In this document: positions 1 to 5,833 of the stretch, piece after piece
Layout: each line of letters opens with the position of its first letter
Numbering within the stretch: the first letter of the stretch is position 1
Source of the DNA: Chloroflexota bacterium
GTDB lineage: Bacteria > Chloroflexota > Anaerolineae > Aggregatilineales > UBA3940
Assembly: GCA_010092775.1 (NCBI GenBank)
Contig: JAADYZ010000087.1
Span: 1 to 6,633, forward strand
Direction of reading: 5' to 3'
Length of the DNA stretch: 6,633 bases
Program-made: the position numbers and the translations under genes
Notes under the pieces: generated by a model
What the model saw: the letters and a program-made list of their open reading frames with translations, nothing else
What the model was told of the DNA's origin: nothing
The model's database searches: none

Positions 1-151
1 AGGCGGGCAAGGAGCTGTGGGCGAGCCACAAGCGCCGTTGGTGCCCCTGGCCGATGTAGTTTGGTGCGTAGTATTCGTGCCATCACAAGCGCCCACTCTA
101 TGATTCGACTGCTGTGTAAGATTGTAGCATACTGGATCGTGACAGCACCTT

Positions 152-170
152 CGAGGATGTTGGGTCCTCG
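152..170. repeat. 6-bp perfect inverted repeat next to the candidate promoter
   Basis: CGAGGA (152-157) and TCCTCG (165-170) are perfect reverse complements separated by seven bases. The dyad overlaps the candidate -35 box at 160-165, the place where a repressor or activator site is often found. It could instead form a small RNA hairpin at the end of an upstream transcript, but no run of T follows it. The repeat is directly visible; an operator role is only an inference, and a six-base dyad can arise by chance. Confidence 0.45.
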
Positions 171-188
171 GTTAATTGAAGCTACAAT
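160..188 (+). promoter_or_regulatory. candidate sigma70-type promoter of the four-gene cluster
   Basis: A TACAAT hexamer at 183-188 matches the bacterial -10 consensus at five of six positions. TTGGGT at 160-165 lies 17 bp upstream and matches the -35 consensus only in its first three bases. A transcript would start near 195, leaving a leader of about 70 bases before the ATG at 264. The stretch 61-263 has no convincing coding content and is visibly less G+C-rich than the genes, as expected of a promoter region. The call rests on consensus matching by eye, and the weak -35 suggests an activator or simply a weak promoter. Confidence 0.35.
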
Positions 189-263
189 AACACTCAAAGA
201 CGTTAGGGTTACCCCATCACACCTCATTGCCAAGGCCCATCCCACCATCAAGAAGGACAACTC

Positions 264-1274
264 ATGACAGAAACAGTCGGTATTGCTGGGTTAGGAACCT
301 ACTTCCCTCCAAAGGTCGAGACCGCTGCTGATCTCGTTGCAGTGACCAACATTCCTGAAGACATTCTGCGCGAGAAGATGGGGATACGGCAGCGTCACAT
401 TGCTGAGGAAGCGGACAGCGTCACGCATATGGCGACGGAGGCGGCGCAACGTGCGCTGTCGGATGCAGCCGTTTCCGCCGAACAGGTTAATCTAGTCGTA
501 TCGCACGGCAGCGAGCATAAAGACCACCTCATTTGGAATGCGGCTGCGAAGATTCAACAGAATTTAGGCGCAGTCAATGCTTATGCCTTTGAGATGTACG
601 CACTCTGTGCGGGTGCCCCGATTGCCATGAACATGGCAAAAGGGATGATGCTTAATGATCCTAGCCTGGAGTATGTGATGCTGGCCGCCGCCAGCCGGGA
701 AAACGATATGGTCAACTTGCGCAATATGCGCAGCCGCTTCATGTTCAACTTTGGTGCAGGTGGTGGAGCGATGCTCTTGCGCCGCAACTCTGATCGTAAC
801 CTCATTCTAGGATCGGCCGCCTACACGGATGCCACTCTCTCCGAAAGTGTCATTCTGACCGATGAGGCCGTAGGAGATGAACAGCCAATCCAGGGTGATC
901 TCAAGGGGCGGCTTGATGTGACCGACCCGGCGTATATGTCTGAGCGCTTAGGCGAAGTCTCGCTGGATAACTTTCTTCGTGTGATGGGCGAAGCGCTGGC
1001 CAAAAGTGATGCGACCTTCGATGATGTAGCCTTTCTTGGCATTACCCATATGAAGCGCTCTTTCTTTAACCTCATCATTGAGCAGGTCGGCCTGACTCAG
1101 GAACAGGCGATCTATCTGCATGATTACGGCCACATTCAAAGCGTTGACCAGGTACTAGCCTTAGAACTTGGGCTGAAGGAGGGAAAGATTCAGGATGGCG
1201 ATCTTGTGCTGCTGGTTGGTGCCGGTACAGGCTACACATGGAGTGCAACCGTTGTCCGCTGGGGGCCCCATTGA
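264..1274 (+). CDS. KAS III-like (3-oxoacyl-ACP synthase III family) protein, atypical active site
   Basis: The 336-residue protein has the length and layout of the FabH/KAS III branch of the thiolase superfamily, which normally condenses or transfers acyl groups held as thioesters in the cytoplasm. The N-terminal half opens with GIAGLGTYFP (6-15), then KMGIRQRHIA (38-47) as in FabH. The nucleophile is Cys115 in the YALCAGAP motif. A Gly-rich NFGAGGGAML segment (162-171) follows. In the C-terminal half, His262 (GITHMK) aligns with the first catalytic His of FabH. At the catalytic Asn position there is YGHIQ, so His290 stands where Asn is expected. The end, GAGTGYTWSATVVRW (319-333), matches the FabH C-terminal strand. 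AGAAGGA at 252-257 or so precedes the ATG by about six bases and supports this start. It is first in the cluster, 48 bp ahead of an acyl-CoA ligase. No acyl carrier protein or reductase gene lies nearby, so a role in a specialised acyl transfer or condensation is more likely than housekeeping fatty-acid synthesis. Substrates are unknown. Confidence 0.9.
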   Translation: MTETVGIAGLGTYFPPKVETAADLVAVTNIPEDILREKMGIRQRHIAEEADSVTHMATEAAQRALSDAAVSAEQVNLVVSHGSEHKDHLIWNAAAKIQQNLGAVNAYAFEMYALCAGAPIAMNMAKGMMLNDPSLEYVMLAAASRENDMVNLRNMRSRFMFNFGAGGGAMLLRRNSDRNLILGSAAYTDATLSESVILTDEAVGDEQPIQGDLKGRLDVTDPAYMSERLGEVSLDNFLRVMGEALAKSDATFDDVAFLGITHMKRSFFNLIIEQVGLTQEQAIYLHDYGHIQSVDQVLALELGLKEGKIQDGDLVLLVGAGTGYTWSATVVRWGPH

Positions 1275-1291
1275 CTGGGGATGGAGCCCCA
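1260..1291 (+). repeat. alternating TGGGG/CCCCA segments at a gene junction
   Basis: Two copies each of TGGGG (1260-1264, 1276-1280) and CCCCA (1266-1270, 1287-1291) alternate across the stop codon of the KAS III-like gene. CCCCA at 1266 can pair with TGGGG at 1276 around a five-base loop, or TGGGG at 1276 can pair with CCCCA at 1287 around a six-base loop. The two hairpins exclude each other. No T-run follows, so this is not a standard intrinsic terminator. It may affect mRNA stability or expression of the following gene, whose ribosome site AAGGAG is at 1311-1316. Confidence 0.5.
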
Positions 1292-1322
1292 CTAACGGAG
1301 GGACCGTCAAAAGGAGCAAGCC

Positions 1323-2885
1323 ATGATCCTCGCATCTGATTGGCTGGCTTTCCATGCCGATCGCACGCCCGACAAGCTCGCGATGATCGACCAGCATACG
1401 GGTCGCCGCTACAGTTACGCCGAATTCGACTTGAGAGCACGCAAACTGGCGGCATATCTGCGTGATGCTTGGGGCACCCAGCCAGGCGACCGGGTTGCGA
1501 TCCTCGCTAAGAACTCAGTCGAGTACTTTGTGTTTCAGTTTGCCTGTGTCAAACTCGGTGCGATCATGTTGCCCCTCAACTGGCGCTTAGCCATCCCCGA
1601 GTTGGTCTTCATCCTGAACGATGCCGAGACCAGCGGCCTGATCTATGACGCCATTTTTGCAGATCGCATACCAGCACTGCAATCACAGGCAACGGTCAAG
1701 CACCTTCTGCGCATCGATCATGATGAGACGCCCAACGATGAACAAGCCTCCTTCGATGACATGATTCGCCAGTCGGATGGCGATATCGTCATGGATCCAC
1801 ATACGACGCACGATTCGCCCATGACGATCATGTACACCGCCGGTACGACTGGCCGCCCTAAAGGCGTGCTCATCACGCATGGCATGACCTTTTGGAATGC
1901 GACCAACATCACCATTCCAACCGGGTTGAGCCTCAACAGCACCCAATATGTGGTCTTGCCGACCTTTCACACTGGCGGCTTGAATTTGTATGCTAACCCC
2001 CTGGTGCATTTGGGGGGGACCAGTATTGTCGCTCGTGAATTCGATGCGGGCCTTACCTTGAAAACGCTGAGTGATCCTGAGTTCAATGTGACTCATTTCT
2101 TTGGTGTCCCAGCCATCTATCTGTTCTTGAGTCAGCACGAAAATTTCACCACAACTGATTTGAGTGGTGTACAATCCTGGGGATGTGGTGGGGCACCGAT
2201 GCCAGCGGCGCTGCTCAAAACCTACTCCGACCGTGACATCATTGTTCAACTCGGTTTCGGTATGACCGAGACCAGCCCTACCGTCTTCCTGATCGCCAAG
2301 CGGCGGGCTACGGTCAAGCCCACCTCGGTTGGCAGACCCATGCCACATACCCGTGTGCGCGTTGTTGACCCACACTTCCACGATATGCCGGTAGGCGAGA
2401 TAGGTGAGGTCGTGATTGGTGGGCCAAACATTACACCAGGCTACTGGAATCGACCTGATGCGAACGAAAGTAATTTCACCATTGATGCCCAGGGCGTCCG
2501 TTGGATACACTCCGGCGACGCCGGTATAATCGATGAGGATGGGTGCATATACATTGTCGATCGCTACAAAGACATGTATATCAGCGGTGGCGAAAACGTC
2601 TATCCAGCAGAAGTTGAACAAGTCATCTTTCAACTGGATGGCGTGGCCGATGTGGGTGTAATCGGCGTCCCCCATGAGCGCTGGGGCGAGTGTGGCAAAG
2701 CGATTGTTGTACTCAAGCCACAAGCCAACCTCAGTGAAGAAGCCATCATCCATCATTGCCGCCACAACCTGGCCAAATTCAAGGTTCCACAATCTGTAGC
2801 ATTTATTGACGAACTCCCCCGCAATGCGGCGGGAAAGGTGCTCAAGCGAGAGCTTCGAGAGCAGTTCATAAGCGATACAGGTTAG
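1323..2885 (+). CDS. acyl-CoA synthetase (AMP-forming, ANL superfamily), copy 1
   Basis: This 520-residue protein should activate a carboxylic acid with ATP and CoA, through an acyl-adenylate, to an acyl-CoA. The whole ANL motif set is present: the phosphate-binding loop YTAGTTGRPKG (171-181), PTFHTGG (213-219), the acyl-pocket segment WGCGGAPMP (286-294), GFGMTET (311-317), HSGD (396-399), the hinge region VDRYKDM (412-418), ISGGENVYPAEVE (420-432) and the C-terminal catalytic Lys505 in NAAGKVLKREL. Length is normal for medium- or long-chain fatty acyl-CoA ligases of the FadD type. There is no signal peptide or membrane segment. The start is fixed by AAGGAG at 1311-1316, six bases before the ATG, and by the typical N-terminus with RTPDKLAMID (14-23). 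It sits 48 bp after the KAS III-like gene and shares extensive similarity with the fourth gene, especially in the C-terminal domain. The acid it activates cannot be read off; aliphatic, aromatic or terpenoid acids are all possible. Confidence 0.93.
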   Translation: MILASDWLAFHADRTPDKLAMIDQHTGRRYSYAEFDLRARKLAAYLRDAWGTQPGDRVAILAKNSVEYFVFQFACVKLGAIMLPLNWRLAIPELVFILNDAETSGLIYDAIFADRIPALQSQATVKHLLRIDHDETPNDEQASFDDMIRQSDGDIVMDPHTTHDSPMTIMYTAGTTGRPKGVLITHGMTFWNATNITIPTGLSLNSTQYVVLPTFHTGGLNLYANPLVHLGGTSIVAREFDAGLTLKTLSDPEFNVTHFFGVPAIYLFLSQHENFTTTDLSGVQSWGCGGAPMPAALLKTYSDRDIIVQLGFGMTETSPTVFLIAKRRATVKPTSVGRPMPHTRVRVVDPHFHDMPVGEIGEVVIGGPNITPGYWNRPDANESNFTIDAQGVRWIHSGDAGIIDEDGCIYIVDRYKDMYISGGENVYPAEVEQVIFQLDGVADVGVIGVPHERWGECGKAIVVLKPQANLSEEAIIHHCRHNLAKFKVPQSVAFIDELPRNAAGKVLKRELREQFISDTG

Positions 2886-2887
2886 CC

Positions 2888-2908
2888 GTGGTGAAACCCC
2901 TTCACCGC
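2888..2908 (+). repeat. intercistronic hairpin between ligase 1 and the hydrolase
   Basis: GGTGAA (2890-2895) and TTCACC (2901-2906) are perfect complements around the loop ACCCC. One G-T wobble and one further G-C pair extend the stem to eight pairs (2888-2908). It begins two bases after the stop codon of the first ligase gene. No T-run follows, so a strong rho-independent terminator is unlikely. It could be a partial attenuator or a 3'-end stabiliser that uncouples the first two genes from the last two. The rest of the 85-bp gap holds the hydrolase ribosome site AAGGAG at 2957-2962. Confidence 0.6.
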
Positions 2909-2970
2909 ATGCAGTACGCATCATCCAGCGCAGTTCCGTTTGTTTTCTATGCCACCAAGGAGAATTCAAT

Positions 2971-4029
2971 ATGTCAATACCGACGATGGATGGAATCACA
3001 GCCAAAACCATCACCAGCGACCGCCTCACGACGCGAGTCTTGTTTAGTGGGCCAGAAGATGGTACTCCAGTTATGTTTGTACACGGCAATGTCTCGTGTG
3101 CAACCTATTGGGAAGAGACCATGCTGGCCCTGCCTGAGGGCTTTCGCGGCATTGCAGCCGACAATCGTGGCTACAACGAAGCCGACCGCAGCAAGAAGAT
3201 CGACGCGACACGTGGTATGGGCGACCTATCCGACGACCTGGCCGCTCTGATGGACACGCTCGGGATTGCGAAGGCCCATGTGGTTGGCCACTCGCTCGGT
3301 GGATCCGTTTTGTGGCGCTTCATGATGGACTATCCCGACCGAGTCTTGACCGTCACCCAGGCGGCTCCCGGCTCCCCCTATGGATTTGGCGGGACGAAGG
3401 GCGAAAACGGTGAGATGTGCTTCCCAGATGGCGCGGGCGCGGGCGGTGGAATTGTGAGCCCCGACTTCGTTAAGCTGGTGCAAGAAGGCTATCGTGGCGA
3501 TGAGGAACAGCAGGGGCCTCGCAACGTGATGAACAGCTTCTATTGGAAACCACCCTTTAAGCCGGCTCGTGAAGAGGAACTGCTCTCTGGTATGTTAACG
3601 ATCCATGTGGGTGAAGATGCATGGCCAGGCGATGCAACACCATCTGAGAACTGGCCGATGGCGGCCCCCGGCAAGCTCGGCCCCAACAACGGACTCGCGC
3701 CGAACCATGTCGCTGATGTAGAGAAGCTCTACGCGATTGACCCCAAACCACCCGTCCTCTGGATACGCGGTGCAGAAGACCAAATCGTATCGGACAACTC
3801 CTTCTTCGAGATGGGCACACTCGGCCAGGCTGGCCTGGTCCCCGGCTGGCCAGGTGAAGATGTTTTCCCGCCACAACCGATGATCGCACAGACGCGAGCC
3901 GTCCTCGAAACCTATCAGGCACGCGGTGGCAGCTATGAAGAGCTGGTCCTTGAGGACTGCGCCCACTCACCCTACATCGAGAAACCGGCTGAATTTAACG
4001 CAGCATTCCACGCGCACATTCAGAAGTAG
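2971..4029 (+). CDS. alpha/beta hydrolase with extended cap region
   Basis: The 352-residue protein has an alpha/beta-hydrolase fold, a family of esterases, thioesterases, lactonases and related enzymes. Visible elements are the oxyanion-hole motif VHGN (37-40), the strand and turn IAADNRGYNEAD (61-72), the nucleophile elbow GHSLGGS with Ser108, the acid candidate Asp270 in RGAEDQIVS, and His332 in CAHSPYIEKP. A complete Ser-Asp-His triad is therefore present. It is longer than the 270-300 residues common in the family: a cap-like region spans about 135-255, including a Gly-rich stretch at 153-161, and an insertion with Pro/Gly-rich VPGWPGEDVFPPQP (290-303) follows the acid. No signal peptide is seen, so it is probably cytoplasmic. 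AAGGAG at 2957-2962, eight bases before the ATG, supports the start. It lies between two acyl-CoA ligase genes, which suggests that it acts on an acyl ester or thioester of the same pathway. The Ser nucleophile argues against an OleB or haloalkane dehalogenase role, in which Asp is used. The exact substrate is unknown. Confidence 0.9.
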   Translation: MSIPTMDGITAKTITSDRLTTRVLFSGPEDGTPVMFVHGNVSCATYWEETMLALPEGFRGIAADNRGYNEADRSKKIDATRGMGDLSDDLAALMDTLGIAKAHVVGHSLGGSVLWRFMMDYPDRVLTVTQAAPGSPYGFGGTKGENGEMCFPDGAGAGGGIVSPDFVKLVQEGYRGDEEQQGPRNVMNSFYWKPPFKPAREEELLSGMLTIHVGEDAWPGDATPSENWPMAAPGKLGPNNGLAPNHVADVEKLYAIDPKPPVLWIRGAEDQIVSDNSFFEMGTLGQAGLVPGWPGEDVFPPQPMIAQTRAVLETYQARGGSYEELVLEDCAHSPYIEKPAEFNAAFHAHIQK

Positions 4030-4031
4030 CA

Positions 4032-5570
4032 ATGTACGTCGGTGATATTCTGGGGCGTCGGGCGGTTTACTCGCCAGACAAGTTGGCTGTTGTCGATGCA
4101 GGTAAGTCGCCCCACCTCCAATTCACGTATGCGCAGTTGAACCAACGAGCCAATCGTCTGGCGAATTGGCTTCGTGATGAAGTCGGCCTGAACAAAGGCG
4201 ACCGCATCGGCATCCTAGCCATGAACGGTGTAGAATTCCTGGACGCCTTTTTCGCCTGTGGCAAGCTGGGAGCGATCCTGGCTTGCTACAACTGGCGTCT
4301 ACATTGGCGCGAGTTGACCCAGCTCATCCAGAACACCGGCCCCAAGGCGCTGATCTACTCCGATGAATTCCTGAGCAATGTCAAGGAAATTCAAGGACAA
4401 GACCTGTCTATCACGCACTATCTACACATCGAAGGCGACGGGATGGAGGGGAGCCTGCATTTTGAGACGACGCTTCAGGCAGCGCCGCCGGAGGCAGTCG
4501 TGACAGAAGATGTTACTGAAGAAGACATTGCTTGTTTGATCTTCACGGGTGGCACCACCGGACTGCCCAAAGCTGCCCAGATAAGCCACCGCATGATTGT
4601 CTGGAACACCCTCAACACGGTGATCCACGACGTTCACCATGATGATGTCACTGTCAATGTTTTCCCCATGTTCCACACAGGTGGCCTTCTAGTTTACACG
4701 ACCCCCATGTTGATCTTTGGTGGGACAGTTATCCTGCCGAGGCGCTTTGACCCGACTGAGGTGTTGACTCTGCTGCAAGAGTATCAAGCCACCTTCTTCG
4801 CAGGGGTTCCCACCATGTACCAAATGCTGACCCCGGCCCCGAACTGGGCCGATGCCGATTTGAGTCACTTAAGATTTTGTACCAGTGGTGGCTCGCCGCT
4901 TCCTGTCCCTCTCGTTGAGGAGTTCACTCAACAGAAGGGAGTGCAGTTCAAGCAAGGCTTTGGCATGACTGAGTTTGGGCCTGGCATCTTTGCTCTGCCC
5001 ACAGAAGACGCTATTCGCAAAGCGGGCAGCATCGGTCGTCCGAACTTCTTTGTGGACGCCCGAATCGTAGATGACGATAATCGCCCGCTCCCACCGGGTG
5101 AAGTCGGCGAATTGGTCTTGCGCGGACCCTCCGCCGCCTCAGGCTATTTTGATAATGCCGAAGCAACAGCCGCCGCCATCGATGATGAAGGGTGGTTCCA
5201 CACGGGAGACCTCGCCAAATACGACGATGAATGGTACTTCTACATCGTGGATCGAAAGAAAGACATGTTCATCAGTGGTGGTGAGAACATCTATCCGGCT
5301 GAGATCGAGCAGGTTCTTTACAGACATCCCGCTGTGCAGATGTGCGCGGTGGTAGGCGTCCCAGATGAACGCTGGGGTGAAGTAGGCAAAGCCTGCGTGG
5401 TGCTTAAAGAAGGTCAACATACTTCAGAGGCGGAACTCCTAGAGCACTTAACGAATCACTTAGCCAAGTACAAAGTGCCAAAGTCCATCGATTTCTTAGA
5501 TGCTCTGCCTATTTCTGGGGCTGGCAAAATCCTCAAACGCGAGCTTGTCTCTCGCTATACTTCCGCTTGA
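4032..5570 (+). CDS. acyl-CoA synthetase (AMP-forming, ANL superfamily), copy 2
   Basis: This 512-residue ligase is a diverged paralogue of the first one and should also form an acyl-CoA from acid, ATP and CoA. Motifs in order are FTGGTTGLPKA (171-181), PMFHTGG (212-218), the acyl-pocket segment CTSGGSPLP (283-291), GFGMTEF (309-315), HTGD (390-393), VDRKKDMFISGGENIYPAEIE (split hinge and A8 region, 406-426) and catalytic Lys499 in GAGKILKREL. Two positions are less usual: the phosphate loop ends in Lys-Ala rather than Lys-Gly, and Phe315 follows the conserved MTE where Thr or Ser is common. The acyl-pocket segment also differs from copy 1, so a different substrate is likely. The ATG lies two bases after the hydrolase stop codon, with only a weak AGAAG (4022-4026) as ribosome site, so translation is probably coupled to the hydrolase. 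No signal or membrane segment is visible. It is the last gene of the cluster. Confidence 0.93.
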   Translation: MYVGDILGRRAVYSPDKLAVVDAGKSPHLQFTYAQLNQRANRLANWLRDEVGLNKGDRIGILAMNGVEFLDAFFACGKLGAILACYNWRLHWRELTQLIQNTGPKALIYSDEFLSNVKEIQGQDLSITHYLHIEGDGMEGSLHFETTLQAAPPEAVVTEDVTEEDIACLIFTGGTTGLPKAAQISHRMIVWNTLNTVIHDVHHDDVTVNVFPMFHTGGLLVYTTPMLIFGGTVILPRRFDPTEVLTLLQEYQATFFAGVPTMYQMLTPAPNWADADLSHLRFCTSGGSPLPVPLVEEFTQQKGVQFKQGFGMTEFGPGIFALPTEDAIRKAGSIGRPNFFVDARIVDDDNRPLPPGEVGELVLRGPSAASGYFDNAEATAAAIDDEGWFHTGDLAKYDDEWYFYIVDRKKDMFISGGENIYPAEIEQVLYRHPAVQMCAVVGVPDERWGEVGKACVVLKEGQHTSEAELLEHLTNHLAKYKVPKSIDFLDALPISGAGKILKRELVSRYTSA

Positions 5571-5754
5571 TCGTCCCCTAGCATCATGAAAACAATCGCC
5601 CCCTCATCATGTGGGGTCGCGGCTCGGGGTGAGGTTTGCGTCGCATAGCGATTGAAGTCGCCGTACACGGAAGGGCCCTGCCAATGCATTCGCCGATGGC
5701 TTCAACCTGAAGGTGATTTGCCATATTTCGTCTATGATCCGCCGCGCATTCTTT
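5571..5754. other. non-coding gap between convergent genes, with small dyads
   Basis: No reading frame here has a plausible start, ribosome site or recognisable protein. The stretch contains several short self-complementary elements: CCCC (5600-5603) opposite GGGG (5613-5616), CCTCA (5602-5606) opposite TGAGG (5630-5634), and CTTCA (5700-5704) opposite TGAAG (5708-5712) with a three-base loop. None is followed by a T-run. A 7-bp direct repeat, CATCATG, occurs at 5582-5588 and 5605-5611. It could be the 3' end of the cluster transcript or an intergenic repeat family member, but a second copy is not present in this window. Confidence 0.5.
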
Positions 5755-5810
5755 CCTGAATCACATCACGCGTTTGCCAAGGGGAGAGCAAACGCGTGAT
5801 GCGATTCAGG
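5755..5810. repeat. 23-bp imperfect inverted repeat, possible bidirectional terminator
   Basis: The left arm (5755-5777) and right arm (5788-5810) are complementary over 23 positions with a single A-C mismatch at 5763/5802, around the ten-base loop CAAGGGGAGA. The inner 14 pairs (5764-5777 with 5788-5801) are perfect and contain ACGCGT in each arm. The element lies between two convergent genes: 24 bp past the stop codon of the LtrA-family gene and 184 bp past the second ligase. That position suits a terminator serving both strands, but neither flank has the T-run of an intrinsic terminator. A protein-binding palindrome or a small dispersed repeat are alternatives. The dyad itself is certain; its role is inferred. 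Confidence 0.9.
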
Positions 5811-5833
5811 GTGGCTCCTTGTGAGGATAAGCC

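Noticed and set aside
3..59. Possible 3' end of an upstream gene, in the frame ending at TAG 57-59
   Set aside because: The frame has a G/C-rich third position and stops where base composition drops, which is suggestive, but 18 codons are too few to call a gene; another frame, ending at TGA 101-103, is also open.
61..267. Short plus-strand open frame ahead of the first gene
   Set aside because: It starts with TTG without a good ribosome site, its protein looks random, and it runs through the candidate promoter and the real ribosome site to overlap the ATG at 264.
1683..3089. Long open frame (468 codons) on the minus strand
   Set aside because: It lies opposite the first ligase, whose full set of ANL motifs proves the plus strand is coding. 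The antisense protein shows no recognisable domain, is rich in His, Trp and Arg in an irregular way, and runs across the gene junction into the hydrolase.
2888..3250. Plus-strand open frame of 120 codons bridging the gap and the hydrolase gene
   Set aside because: It is out of frame with the hydrolase, whose motifs and ribosome site are clear, and its GTG start sits inside the hairpin just after the ligase stop codon.
264..4029. Olefin biosynthesis (oleABCD-like) cluster, suggested by a thiolase-fold enzyme, an AMP ligase and an alpha/beta hydrolase
   Set aside because: The hydrolase nucleophile is Ser108 in GHSLGG, whereas OleB uses Asp. The KAS III-like protein lacks the Asn of the OleA Cys-His-Asn site. 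Both ligases keep full acyl-CoA ligase motifs, and no OleD-type reductase is present.
5571..5754. A small gene or RNA gene in the convergent gap
   Set aside because: No frame has both a plausible start with a ribosome site and a protein-like composition, and the short dyads do not assemble into a structure I recognise.
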